The notes below the pieces were generated by a model. It saw only the letters and a program-made list of their open reading frames with translations, was not told the DNA's origin and made no database searches. Of a stretch of 64,000 bases of DNA, positions 1 through 8,279 are shown piece after piece. A program made the translations under genes and the position numbers. The DNA is from Nocardia sp. NRRL S-836. Lineage in GTDB: Bacteria; Actinomycetota; Actinomycetes; Mycobacteriales; Pseudonocardiaceae. Each line of letters starts with the position of its first letter. The stretch's first letter is position 1. The stretch lies in contig NZ_LGDY01000107.1 in the NCBI RefSeq assembly GCF_001279525.1, positions 124,001-188,000 on the forward strand. Reading direction: 5' to 3'.

Positions 1-791
1 CGCAGTTCGGCCGCACCCGGCGCGTGCCCGGACTGCGCCGCGAGGAGCTGGCCCAGCTCGCGGGCGTGTCGGTCGCGTACTACACGCGGCTGGAGCAGGG
101 CAACGGCCGCAACGTCTCGGCCGAGGTGTGGGACTCGATCGCCCGCGCGCTGCGGCTGAGCGACGCCGAGCACGCGCACCTGCGGAACCTGACGCAGTGC
201 CGCAGCCGCAAGAAGAAAAAAGCACAGCGCACACACGTGCGACCGGCGTTGAAGCACCTGCTCGACAACATCGGTGTGCCCGCGTACATCGGCGGCCGCC
301 GCTCGGACATCCTGGCGTGGAACCCGATGGCCGCCGCGTTGTTCGGCGACTGGGCCGAGCTCGAACCGCGGGAGCGCAACTGGGGCCGGCTGATCTTCCT
401 GCGGCCGTCCTGCCAGGAGCTGTTCGTCAACTGGGAGAGCAAGGCCGCCGACGTGGTCGCGTTCCTGCGGATGGACGCCGGGTGCTTCCCCGACGACCCC
501 GAGCTGGCCGCGCTGGTCGGCGAGCTGTCGGTCAAGAGCGCCCTGTTCCGCACGCTGTGGGCCAAGCACGACGTGAAGGAGAAGTCCTTCGGCACCAAGG
601 TGTTGCGGCACCCGCTGGTGGGCGAGATGACACTGGCCTACGAGACGCTGCGGATGCCCAGCGAGCCGGAGCTGTTCCTGACCACCTACCACGCCGAGCC
701 CGCCTCGCCGTCCGCGGAAGCCCTGCAGCTGCTGGCGAACTGGGGCCGCGACGCGACCCGCGCGGGCACGTCCGTGCACAACCAGGCATGA
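1..791 (+). CDS. MmyB-like XRE-family transcriptional regulator (5' partial)
   Basis: The reading frame is open to the left edge (it reads QFGRTRRVPGLRREELAQLAG from base 3), so the true start lies outside the window. The N-terminal part is a helix-turn-helix with the family signature PGLRREELAQLAGVS and YYTRLEQG. It is followed by an MmyB-type ligand-binding domain (PAYIGGRRSDILAWNPMA, then a W-G-R-L-IFL stretch). This family acts as a cytoplasmic DNA-binding regulator, usually of a neighbouring enzyme gene; none is visible here. The stop overlaps the next start (ATGA), so the two genes are probably co-transcribed. Confidence 0.9.
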   Translation, partial: QFGRTRRVPGLRREELAQLAGVSVAYYTRLEQGNGRNVSAEVWDSIARALRLSDAEHAHLRNLTQCRSRKKKKAQRTHVRPALKHLLDNIGVPAYIGGRRSDILAWNPMAAALFGDWAELEPRERNWGRLIFLRPSCQELFVNWESKAADVVAFLRMDAGCFPDDPELAALVGELSVKSALFRTLWAKHDVKEKSFGTKVLRHPLVGEMTLAYETLRMPSEPELFLTTYHAEPASPSAEALQLLANWGRDATRAGTSVHNQA

Positions 792-1072
792 GGACGCCCC
801 GGCTGGAGATCGAGTACTGCACCCAGTGCAGGTGGTTGCTGCGCGCCGGGTGGACCGCGCAGGAGCTGCTGACCACGTTCACGACCGAGCTGGGCGAGGT
901 CGCGCTGATCCCCGGCACCGGCGGCGTGTTCGACGTGCGGCTGGACGGCGAGACGGTGTGGTCGCGCAAGGAGCGGGACGGGTTCCCGGACCTCGCGGTG
1001 CTCAAGCAGCTGGTGCGTGACCGGGTGGCGCCGGAGCGCTCACTCGGCCACACCGACCGCAAGGGTTCCTAG
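788..1072 (+). CDS. SelT/SelW/SelH (Rdx) family thioredoxin-fold protein
   Basis: A 94-residue protein with an N-terminal CxxC redox motif (EYCTQCRWLLRA) and the GTGGVFDV turn typical of selenoprotein W-like Rdx proteins. The selenocysteine position is an ordinary Cys. Actinobacterial members are small cytosolic proteins of unclear redox role. The start overlaps the stop of the MmyB-like regulator gene, so translation is probably coupled. The length fits the family. Confidence 0.85.
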   Translation: MRTPRLEIEYCTQCRWLLRAGWTAQELLTTFTTELGEVALIPGTGGVFDVRLDGETVWSRKERDGFPDLAVLKQLVRDRVAPERSLGHTDRKGS

Positions 1073-1176
1073 GCGGCCGCTGACCGGTGTGGCGCCCGAA
1101 GCCGTCCGAAGTGGACGTTCAGGGCGTTCCGCGAAACGGCGGGCGCGGTGGCGGGCGGGCTCGTATCGTGTCGGCC

Positions 1177-1791
1177 GTGCATCCGAACCAGGGTTGGCCA
1201 CCGCAGCAGCCGGGACCTCAGGGACCCGCCCCGGGTTATGGCCCGCCCCACCAGCCACCGGGTTATGGCGGACCGGCCTACGGTCCGCCCGGTTACGGTC
1301 CGCCGCCCGGTTACGGCCGGCCCGGCTACGGCCCGCCCGGCTGGGGTCCGCAGCGACCGCCCAGCCCGGTTCCCGCGTTCCTCGCCGGTGGGCTGTGGGT
1401 GCTCGTGTCGATCCTGTGCTTCGTGCTGGCCGGGCTCAACTCCGCCCACGGCAAGGGCATCCGGCAGACGCCGGAGGCCGCCGTCGCGTTGCTGGGCCTG
1501 GCGCTGCCGCGCAGCGTGATCGGCAACGGCGACCCGGCGATCGTCGCCACGTACGTCGCGGGTGGCGTGGTGCTGCTGTTCGCCGTCCTGCTGTTCGCGC
1601 GGCTCGGGTTCGCCCGCTGGGTCCTCGCCGCGCTCGGGTTCGTGATCACCGCGTACTACGTCTTCGTGGTGGTGCGCATGGCGACGACGTACGTGAGCTC
1701 GTTCCTCGTCGTGCCGGTGATCGCGTTGCTGTTGTGGCTCACGGCGGTGGTCGTGTCCGTTCTGCCGGTGGTCGGCCGCGCCATGCGGTGA
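1177..1791 (+). CDS. Pro/Gly/Tyr-rich membrane protein
   Basis: I chose the GTG reading VHPNQGW; an in-frame GTG nine bases upstream is equally possible. The first ~65 residues are a low-complexity proline/glycine/tyrosine region with repeated PGYGPP units. Four hydrophobic segments follow (starting at AFLAGGLWVLVSILCF, then VATYVAGGVVLLFAVLL, WVLAALGFVITAYYVFVV, and VVPVIALLLWLTAVVVSVLP). This is a common actinobacterial layout: a disordered cytoplasmic N-terminus on a small integral membrane domain. No function can be assigned. Confidence 0.75.
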   Translation: MHPNQGWPPQQPGPQGPAPGYGPPHQPPGYGGPAYGPPGYGPPPGYGRPGYGPPGWGPQRPPSPVPAFLAGGLWVLVSILCFVLAGLNSAHGKGIRQTPEAAVALLGLALPRSVIGNGDPAIVATYVAGGVVLLFAVLLFARLGFARWVLAALGFVITAYYVFVVVRMATTYVSSFLVVPVIALLLWLTAVVVSVLPVVGRAMR

Positions 1792-1822
1792 CGCCGTCCG
1801 GCGCGGCCCGCCACCGGAAACG

Positions 1823-2395
1823 TCAGCGCACGACGTCGTAGACCAGCTTCTGGATGCCGTTCGAGTACGACTCGCTCTCGGCCAGCTTCAGCATCTGCTT
1901 GTCCTTGTCGGTCTCGCTGAACAGCCGCTTGCCCGCGCCCAGCAGCACCGGGAACACCAGCAGGTGGTAGCGGTCGATCAGACCGGCGTCGGACAGGTTG
2001 CGGTTGAGCGTGGCGCTGCCGTGGAGGGAGATCGGGCCGCCGTCGGTCTCCTTGAGCGCCGCCACGTCGTCCAGGCCGCGCAGGATCGTGATGTCACCCC
2101 AGTTGTCGACCAGCTGATCCTCTTTCAGGGTGCTGGACACGACGTACTTCGGCATCACGTTGTACCGCGGGAAGTAGTCGAGCGTCGGCCACACCGGGGA
2201 GAACGCCTCGTAGGTGACGCGGCCCATCAGCATGGCCGCGGCTTCCTCCTGCTCGCGGCCCTTGATCTCGTAGGCGGCCTCGTCGAACTCGATGTCCTTG
2301 AAGGTCCAGCCGGAGCTGCGGTGGCCGGGCTCGCCGCCGGGTGCCTCGACCACGCCGTCGAGCGAAACGAACGCAGTGGCGATCAGGGTGCGCAT
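1823..2395 (-). CDS. Dihydrofolate reductase family protein (RibD C-terminal-like)
   Basis: The start ATG (MRTLIATAFVSLDGVVEAPGG) follows an AGGAG ribosome-binding site. The 190-residue product has the RibD C-terminal/DHFR-like fold signature: FVSLDGV near the N-terminus, the MLMGRVTYEAFSPVWP block, and LHGSATLNRNL before a pyrimidine-reductase-like end. Such stand-alone proteins are NADPH-dependent reductases of unknown substrate, distinct from true folate DHFR and from RibD. It is monocistronic and convergent with the upstream membrane protein. Confidence 0.85.
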   Translation of the reverse strand: MRTLIATAFVSLDGVVEAPGGEPGHRSSGWTFKDIEFDEAAYEIKGREQEEAAAMLMGRVTYEAFSPVWPTLDYFPRYNVMPKYVVSSTLKEDQLVDNWGDITILRGLDDVAALKETDGGPISLHGSATLNRNLSDAGLIDRYHLLVFPVLLGAGKRLFSETDKDKQMLKLAESESYSNGIQKLVYDVVR

Positions 2396-2595
2396 CGGTG
2401 TTCTCCTCAGGTGTTCCGGTGGGCTGTCACCGGTGCGTCGAACGGCGGTGGCCACTTTCGACACGCGCATCCTGCCTGATCCGCATCCGGGGCGCCGAGG
2501 GGCGGGCTGCTCGACCGGTCAGGAATCGAGAAGCGTCGGCCGCACCCCGCGCCCTACCGTTGACCTCGGCAGACACCCTGATCTGGAGGCTAGCG

Positions 2596-2793
2596 ATGAG
2601 CAAGCGGATGCGCCGGTTCCACCGGCTGGTGAGCATGGTCTTCATGGCCACCGTCGTCTTCACGGCGGTCGCGCTGACCGTGGACAGCTCGGTGGTGTGG
2701 GTGTCCTACGTGCCCTTGCTGCCGCTGTTCGTCCTCATGATCAGCGGTATCACGATGTGGTTCCGGCCGCGCCGGGTCACGGCCGGGGCCTGA
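2596..2793 (+). CDS. Small two-helix membrane protein
   Basis: A 65-residue ORF preceded by GGAGG at good spacing. It has a basic N-terminus (MSKRMRRFHRL), two hydrophobic helices (about residues 10-30 and 34-55), and a basic C-terminus (RPRRVTAGA), so both ends are probably cytoplasmic. I recognise no family. Confidence 0.6.
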   Translation: MSKRMRRFHRLVSMVFMATVVFTAVALTVDSSVVWVSYVPLLPLFVLMISGITMWFRPRRVTAGA

Positions 2794-2843
2794 CCTGGCC
2801 GATCTCGACGGGTCCGAACGGCAGCAGCGCTACCCTGCCCCTC

Positions 2844-3458
2844 ATGGGGGATGTCGAGGACCCGTGCCGGTGCGTCGAGGACGCGCGTTTCCACCACGAC
2901 CGCCAGAACCCGGCGTTGTCGGGGTGGCTGCACCTGCTGGAGCTGGTCGAGGAAGCCGCCGCGGACGGACGCGCGGTCTTCCGGCCGTTGCACGAGCTGA
3001 GCCCCGCGGAACGCCGCGAGATCGTCACCCTCCCGCCCACGATCGCGAAGCTCACGGCGGTCGAGGTGCTGGATCTGCGCGGGTCGAACCTCGTGCGCGT
3101 CCCGCCGGAGATCGGTGCCATGACGAGCCTGCGGCGGTTCGACCCGTCCACCTCGCACCGGCTGCACTGGTTCCCGTACGAGCTGACCCGCTGCCGCGAC
3201 CTCGCCGGGAGCGCGGTCGGCACGGGCGCGGTCTACGCGGGCGCGTTGCCGCGGCTGCACCCGCCCACGACAGACCTCACGTGCCTCGACCCCGGCACGC
3301 ACGGCACCGAGTACGTCCGCTCGTGCAGCGTGTGCGACGGCCCGGTGACCGAGCTGCACCAGCGGTGGACCGTGCGGCGCGGCGCCGCGGACCCGTTGCC
3401 GTTGCTGGCGAACGTCTGCTCGACCGGCTGCGCGGCCGCACTTCCTAGCGCGGGGTGA
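2844..3458 (+). CDS. Short leucine-rich-repeat-like protein
   Basis: A 204-residue protein. Its centre carries about two leucine-rich repeats (IVTLPPTIAKLTAVEVLDLRG, then NLVRVPPEIGAMTSLRRF), flanked by cysteine-containing ends including a possible zinc-binding CSVCDG and CSTGC pair near the C-terminus. Similar short LRR proteins are scattered in actinomycetes without a known role. It overlaps the 3' end of the convergent thioesterase gene by about 14 bases. Confidence 0.65.
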   Translation: MGDVEDPCRCVEDARFHHDRQNPALSGWLHLLELVEEAAADGRAVFRPLHELSPAERREIVTLPPTIAKLTAVEVLDLRGSNLVRVPPEIGAMTSLRRFDPSTSHRLHWFPYELTRCRDLAGSAVGTGAVYAGALPRLHPPTTDLTCLDPGTHGTEYVRSCSVCDGPVTELHQRWTVRRGAADPLPLLANVCSTGCAAALPSAG

Positions 3459-4071
3459 GCAGGTCCGGCGCGGTGAGCAGGTCGGAGTGGCCGCCGGGGA
3501 ACTCCCGCCGCGCGAACCCCCCCGTGGTCACCTCCGCCCACGCGGCGACACCGTCCGCGGTCGTCAGCGGATCTTCCCGGCCGTGGGCCGCCAGCACGGG
3601 ACACCGCACCACCGGGTGGTCCTCGCCCCGGAACTCGCTGAGCAGCTTCATGTCCTCCGCCGCGGTCTCCACGACCACGTCCCGCCACTCGCCCTCGACG
3701 AGCCCCGGCGCGACCCGTTCCAGGTACGCGCCGGTGTCCGAAATGGACTCCGGCGCGACCGAATGCCGAGCGGGCGCAACGGCTCCGACCACCACCAGCC
3801 GTTCGACGTCCGCACCGGCCGCCTCCAGCACCCCGGCGACCGCGTACGCCACGTAGGCCCCGAAGCTGTGACCGACCAGCACCGGCCGTGCCGCCGCGAC
3901 CTGCTCGGCGCACGCCCGCACCAGCGCGTCGAACGACGCGGCCGGCCCGTCCCGGCCGAACCGCCCCGGGTACTTCACCAGCCGCCCCGAGCGCAGCAGC
4001 TCCTGGCAGTCGCTGCCGAACGACCCGGCGCCGGGGAAGACGAACACCTCAGACCCGCAACCCGAGCTCAT
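3445..4071 (-). CDS. Type II thioesterase (alpha/beta hydrolase)
   Basis: External editing/release thioesterase of the NRPS/PKS type. The N-terminus reads EVFVFPGAGSF, followed by KYPGRFGRDG. The nucleophile elbow is GHSFGAY (Ser69 from the ATG used), with Asp in HGREDPL and His in PGGHSDLL. The start could also be the GTG 24 bases downstream, which touches the asnB stop. At about 208 residues it is shorter than the usual ~240-250. It is the last gene of the five-gene biosynthetic operon and overlaps asnB, so it probably clears misloaded or releases finished acyl groups from the operon's PCP. Confidence 0.85.
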   Translation of the reverse strand: MSSGCGSEVFVFPGAGSFGSDCQELLRSGRLVKYPGRFGRDGPAASFDALVRACAEQVAAARPVLVGHSFGAYVAYAVAGVLEAAGADVERLVVVGAVAPARHSVAPESISDTGAYLERVAPGLVEGEWRDVVVETAAEDMKLLSEFRGEDHPVVRCPVLAAHGREDPLTTADGVAAWAEVTTGGFARREFPGGHSDLLTAPDLLTPR

Positions 4072-5806
4072 CCACCACCATCGCGATGCTGATCGCACTC
4101 AACCGGAAGTCGAACTTGTCGGTGCCCGGCTCGACGGTCAGGCACCCCGGCACCAGCACACCGCTGGCCGCCACCAGCTCCTCCCACCGCGCCCACGTGG
4201 CCCGGTCCACCACCGAGTCCAGGTCGTACGCGGTGAACCCGTGCTTTCCCCGGCGCAGCACCGAGTCCGGCACGATCCCGCGGTAGGCCGACTTGAGGCA
4301 CGCCTTGCCCTCGAAGTCCGCGACCTTCTCCGCGTCCGGCACCCGCAGCGCCGCCGACACCACCGAGTTGCCCAGGAACGGGTAGCGCCCCTCGACCGAG
4401 TTCCGCATCACCATCGCGTCACCGTGGTCGCCGAGCAGGTGCCCGGACAGCTGCACGTACACGTCGGCGACCGACCGCAGCTGCATCGGCGACAACGCCC
4501 GCACCTCCGCGTCGGTGAACGGGATCAGCCGCGACCGCCAGAACTCCGCACCCCGCAACGCTTCCCGCACGTCCGGGGCCAGGAAGGACGACCGCCGCGC
4601 GGACACGCGGTCCCAGTTCACCTCCCAGCCGAAGTCGGCCCGTCCCCACGCCTGCTCGTTCTCGTCACGCGCCGGGCGCCGGCCACGGCCGGAGCTGTCG
4701 AAGGCGTAGGAGTCGTAGCCGAAGAACAGCTCGTCGGCGCCCTCGCCGGACACCACGCCCTTGATCCCGGCCGAGCGCACCGCGTCGGCCAGCATCATCG
4801 CGGCGACGTTGTAGGTCTCGCGCTGCGGGAAGCAGCAGTGCCGCACCATCTTCTCGAACATCGCGGTGATGTCGGGGACGCCGCAGCGGATCTGCTCGTG
4901 CTTGGTCTCGGCGAGAGCGGCCACCTCACGCTGGAACCGGCCCTCGTCCAGCGACGGGTCGTCGAACACCACCGAGAACGTCCTCATCGGACGGTCGACC
5001 AGCGACGCGGCCTCCAGCACGATCGCCGTGGAGTCGAAGCCACCGCTGAGGTACGCCCCGATCTCCACGTCCGCGTGCAACCGCGCCGACACGGACTCCC
5101 GCAGCGCCGACCGCAGCTCGTCGGCGGACACCGGTGACTCGTCGAAGTCCCCGTAACGCCAGTACCGCACGGTCTCCACGCCGTCGGCCGAGATCCGCAC
5201 CGCGCACCCCGGCGGCACCGCGAACACGTCCCGCACCAGCGTGCGGGGAGCGACGACGTTGCCGAGCGAGAAGTACTGGTCGACCGCGGTCACGTCGACC
5301 CGCCACGGCCCGCCGACGCACTGCACCAGCGGTTTGAGCTCGGAGCAGAAGTGCACCGCGGACCCGACCGAGGTGTAGTACAGCGGGCAGACGCCGAACC
5401 GGTCGCGCGCCAGGTACAGCGCGTTCTCCTCCCGGTCGAACACCACGGAGGCGAACTGCCCGTCGACCTGCGCGAGCCCCGCGACGCCGTGGGCAGCGAC
5501 CAGGTCGGGGATCACCGCGACGTCGACGCCGTTGGCCGGGTCCGTGCCCAGCCGCGCCTTCAGCTCGGGCGCGTTGTAGATCTCGCCGTTCGTCATCGCC
5601 ACGAACCGGCCGCCGCGGTCCTGCGCCGGCTGCCAGCCGTCGGCCAGCCCGGTCATGCCGAGCCGGCCCAGCTTCACCGCCAGCGACGGCGTGTTCAGCG
5701 AGTACGTCTCGTCCGGGCCGCGGTGCACGAGCCGGGTGTGCATGGCCGCGGCGACACCGCGGTCGACAGCGCCGTCGGCAGCGAAGGTCCCGCACACGCC
5801 GCACAT
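4049..5806 (-). CDS. asnB: Glutamine-hydrolysing asparagine synthetase-type amidotransferase
   Basis: A 585-residue class II (Ntn) amidotransferase. Cys2 (MCGVCGTF) is the glutaminase nucleophile, followed by RLVHRGPD, NGEIYN and the synthetase PP-loop SGGFDS at about residues 254-259. Because Cys2 is retained it is not a beta-lactam synthetase-type homologue, which lacks that residue. It makes an amide from a carboxylate using glutamine and ATP. Its ATG overlaps the NRPS stop (ATGA) and it overlaps the thioesterase, so I infer a dedicated tailoring or substrate-supply role rather than housekeeping asparagine synthesis. Confidence 0.9.
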   Translation of the reverse strand: MCGVCGTFAADGAVDRGVAAAMHTRLVHRGPDETYSLNTPSLAVKLGRLGMTGLADGWQPAQDRGGRFVAMTNGEIYNAPELKARLGTDPANGVDVAVIPDLVAAHGVAGLAQVDGQFASVVFDREENALYLARDRFGVCPLYYTSVGSAVHFCSELKPLVQCVGGPWRVDVTAVDQYFSLGNVVAPRTLVRDVFAVPPGCAVRISADGVETVRYWRYGDFDESPVSADELRSALRESVSARLHADVEIGAYLSGGFDSTAIVLEAASLVDRPMRTFSVVFDDPSLDEGRFQREVAALAETKHEQIRCGVPDITAMFEKMVRHCCFPQRETYNVAAMMLADAVRSAGIKGVVSGEGADELFFGYDSYAFDSSGRGRRPARDENEQAWGRADFGWEVNWDRVSARRSSFLAPDVREALRGAEFWRSRLIPFTDAEVRALSPMQLRSVADVYVQLSGHLLGDHGDAMVMRNSVEGRYPFLGNSVVSAALRVPDAEKVADFEGKACLKSAYRGIVPDSVLRRGKHGFTAYDLDSVVDRATWARWEELVAASGVLVPGCLTVEPGTDKFDFRLSAISIAMVVDELGLRV

Positions 5807-7416
5807 CAGGCGCCCCGCTCGCGCAGCTCGGTGATGAGCGACTTGAGGTTCTCGGCCCGCAGCACGTCCCGCACGCCCGCGTCCATCCAGCCGAGCCCGC
5901 GCAGCTCGTTCACCAGCACCACGGTCGAGGCGGAGTCACCGCCGATGTCGAAGAAGTTGTCGTCCAGCGAGGCGTCCGAGACACCGGTCAGCCGCCGCAC
6001 CAGCGCGAGGACCCGGTCCTCCGGCAGGTCGGACTCCGGTGCGGCACAACGGGAAGCCCGCAACGCGTCGCGGTCCACCTTGCCGTTGGGCGTGTACGGC
6101 ATCTGCGGGATGCGCGTCACCACCGACGGCACCTTGTACGGGTCGAGCACCGCCTCCAGATGCGCGCGCACGGCCCGTTCGTCCACGGTGCCCACGAAGT
6201 AGCAGACCAGCGCGTCGGCCACGTCCGAGCCGTCGTGCGACTCGGCCGTCACCACCGCCTCGACCACGCCGGCCAGCCGGCACGCGGCGATCTCGATCTC
6301 GCCGGGGTCCAGCCGGTAGCCGCGGACCTTGAGCTGGCGGTCCACCCGTTCCACGAAGTACAGGTGCCCGTCGCGCCGCTCCACCACGTCACCGGTCCGG
6401 TACGCGCCCCCGAACCGCTGCACGCCGTCCGCGGTCAGGTACCCGATCGCCACGCTCCTGCCGGTGATCACCAGCTCGCCGCGCGAGTCCGGGTCGCCAG
6501 GACGCGGCTCGACCTCGTAGCCGCAGTCGCCCACGACCTCGCCCAGCGGCACGGAGTCCACGTGCACGGCCGGGTCGAGCACGTCGCTGAGCAGGTTGCA
6601 GACGGTGGTCTCGGTCAGCCCGTAGGCGTTGTGAAACGCGGCCACCGCCGACCACTTGCCGACCAGCACCGGACGGCACGGGCCGCCGCCGTTCACCACG
6701 TGCCGCAACGACATCGAGCCCGTCGGCTCGGTGGCGGTCAGCGCGAACGGCGTGGTCTTCAGGTGCGTGATCCGCAGGTCCTCCAGCGTGCCCTGTAGCA
6801 CCGGCCCCGGAGCCAGCCGGGCCTCGTCGACCACCACCAGGCAGGCGCCCGAGGTGAGCGTCCAGAGGATCTCGGTGACGCAGCCGTCGAACGTCAGCCG
6901 CGCGAACTGCAGCGTCCGGCAGTCCGGCGTGAGCTCCAGCCGCCGCACGTGGTCGGCGATCATCCGCGCCAGCGGCTCCACCGCGACCAGCACGCACTTC
7001 GGCTCACCGGTCGAACCCGAGGTGTGGATGGCGTAGGCGGCCCCGGACGCGTCGACCTCCCGCTTCTCGCCGGCGATCTCGACCAGCTCACCGCCGCGGG
7101 CCAGCCAGGAGACGCCGAGCGCGGCGACCTTCACCGCGTTCGACGTGCTGTCCCGCGGGTCGAGCACGACGAACGGACGCCCCGACGTCAGCGCCGCGGC
7201 CAGCGCGACGATCGTCGCGGCACCGCGCGCCGCCTCGATCCCGACGAACTCGCCGGGCTCGGTGCGGGCCTCCAACTGCTCGGCGCACGCCGCGACCCGG
7301 TCGCCGAGCTCGCGGTAGGTGATCGTCTCGGTCGCCGTCTCGACGGCGGCCCGGCCGGCGTGCTCCGCGACGGCCCGCCAGATCGCGTCCACGATGGAAT
7401 CCTGCTCAACCAACAC
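5806..7416 (-). CDS. Free-standing NRPS module: adenylation domain plus peptidyl carrier protein
   Basis: I chose the GTG start (VLVEQDSIVDAIW) because an AAGGGG site sits just before it; the frame upstream overlaps the preceding gene. The A domain spans roughly residues 10-460, with HTSGSTGEPK (A3), FDGCVTEIL (A4), NAYGLTETT (A5), YRTGD (A7), VDRQLKVRGYRLDPGEIE (A8) and NGKVDR (A10). The PCP has DNFFDIGGDS with the phosphopantetheine serine near residue 495. There is no condensation or terminal thioesterase domain. Hand alignment to GrsA gives pocket residues D-G-T-K-V-G-A-V-C-K. The D-x-T-K-V-G half resembles published Asp/Asn codes; this is inference. Confidence 0.9.
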   Translation of the reverse strand: MLVEQDSIVDAIWRAVAEHAGRAAVETATETITYRELGDRVAACAEQLEARTEPGEFVGIEAARGAATIVALAAALTSGRPFVVLDPRDSTSNAVKVAALGVSWLARGGELVEIAGEKREVDASGAAYAIHTSGSTGEPKCVLVAVEPLARMIADHVRRLELTPDCRTLQFARLTFDGCVTEILWTLTSGACLVVVDEARLAPGPVLQGTLEDLRITHLKTTPFALTATEPTGSMSLRHVVNGGGPCRPVLVGKWSAVAAFHNAYGLTETTVCNLLSDVLDPAVHVDSVPLGEVVGDCGYEVEPRPGDPDSRGELVITGRSVAIGYLTADGVQRFGGAYRTGDVVERRDGHLYFVERVDRQLKVRGYRLDPGEIEIAACRLAGVVEAVVTAESHDGSDVADALVCYFVGTVDERAVRAHLEAVLDPYKVPSVVTRIPQMPYTPNGKVDRDALRASRCAAPESDLPEDRVLALVRRLTGVSDASLDDNFFDIGGDSASTVVLVNELRGLGWMDAGVRDVLRAENLKSLITELRERGA

Positions 7417-7429
7417 GCCTGCCGCCCCT

Positions 7430-8266
7430 TCACGGTGCCTGTTCAACGGTGTGCACGAGCGTGCCGACGCCTTCGACCACGGCGTGGACCGAGTCACCCG
7501 CGGAGATCACGGCGGCACCCGGCGTGCCGGTGCAGATGACCGTTCCCGGCGCGATCGTGCGGCCGGCGGTGAAGTACTCCACCAGGAAGGCGAGGTCGTA
7601 GAGCATGTCGGAAACGGGAGCCGAAGCGATGACCTCACCATTGCGCACCGTCGACACCTGAATCGAGTCGAAATCGGATATCTCGTCGACGGTGACCAGC
7701 TGCGGCCCGACACTGCAGAACGTGTCGAAGCCCTTCGCCCACGGGATGTACCGCGGATTCTCCCTGATCACGTCCTCGGCGGTCATGTCGAGAACGGCGG
7801 TGACCCCGACGACCACCGAAAGCCATTCGTCGCGCCGCACGTTCTTGCATTCCGTGCCGATGACGAGGCCCAGTTCGGCCTCCGCGGTCACGCGTTCGCT
7901 CTGCCTCGGCAGCTCGATCACGCCACCGTTGCCGATCAGCGCGCTGTCCGGGCGCAGGTAGGAGCCGGGGCCGGACTTGGGCTGCTCGGTCAGCAGGTCC
8001 TGCGAGTGCTTGCGGTAGTTGAGGCCGGCGCCCCACACCGGGCCCTGCGCGATCGTCGCGGCGTCGCCCAGGTCCAGCTCGACCGCCCTCCCGGCCAGCG
8101 CGTTGACCTGTTCCTCCAGGTCAGGACGGTGTTCGGGGGTGAGGAGGTCGACCAGGCGCACCGGCTCCTCGTAGCCGGGGATGAGTGACAACGGCACCCA
8201 GCGCCCGTCGGCCAGGCCCGCGTGGACCTCGTGGCTGATGCCCGTCGTGAACCGCGCCAGCTTCAC
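7430..8266 (-). CDS. Fumarylacetoacetate hydrolase-family enzyme
   Basis: A GTG start (VKLARFTTGISHEV) preceded by GGGGGAG. The 278-residue protein has the FAH fold marks: AEAELGLVIGTECKNV, VVGVTAVLDMTAED, WAKGFDTFCSVGPQLV and a closing PGTVICTGTPGA. The acidic residues bind a divalent metal. Family members hydrolyse, decarboxylate or tautomerise 2-oxo acids (acylpyruvases, 2-hydroxyhepta-2,4-diene-1,7-dioate isomerases). It lies 13 bases after the aldolase and 13 before the NRPS gene, so its substrate is probably an oxo-acid intermediate of this pathway. Confidence 0.85.
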   Translation of the reverse strand: MKLARFTTGISHEVHAGLADGRWVPLSLIPGYEEPVRLVDLLTPEHRPDLEEQVNALAGRAVELDLGDAATIAQGPVWGAGLNYRKHSQDLLTEQPKSGPGSYLRPDSALIGNGGVIELPRQSERVTAEAELGLVIGTECKNVRRDEWLSVVVGVTAVLDMTAEDVIRENPRYIPWAKGFDTFCSVGPQLVTVDEISDFDSIQVSTVRNGEVIASAPVSDMLYDLAFLVEYFTAGRTIAPGTVICTGTPGAAVISAGDSVHAVVEGVGTLVHTVEQAP

Positions 8267-8279
8267 AGCGTCTCCCCCT

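Noticed and set aside
4241..5137. Large plus-strand ORF opposite asnB
   Set aside because: Third-position GC shadow: Arg/His/Pro-rich with no motif, while asnB on the other strand has all catalytic residues.
4049..5806. Beta-lactam synthetase-type AsnB homologue
   Set aside because: The glutaminase Cys2 and the following RGPD and NGEIYN motifs are intact, whereas beta-lactam synthetases have lost that activity, and no crotonase or oxygenase partner is present.
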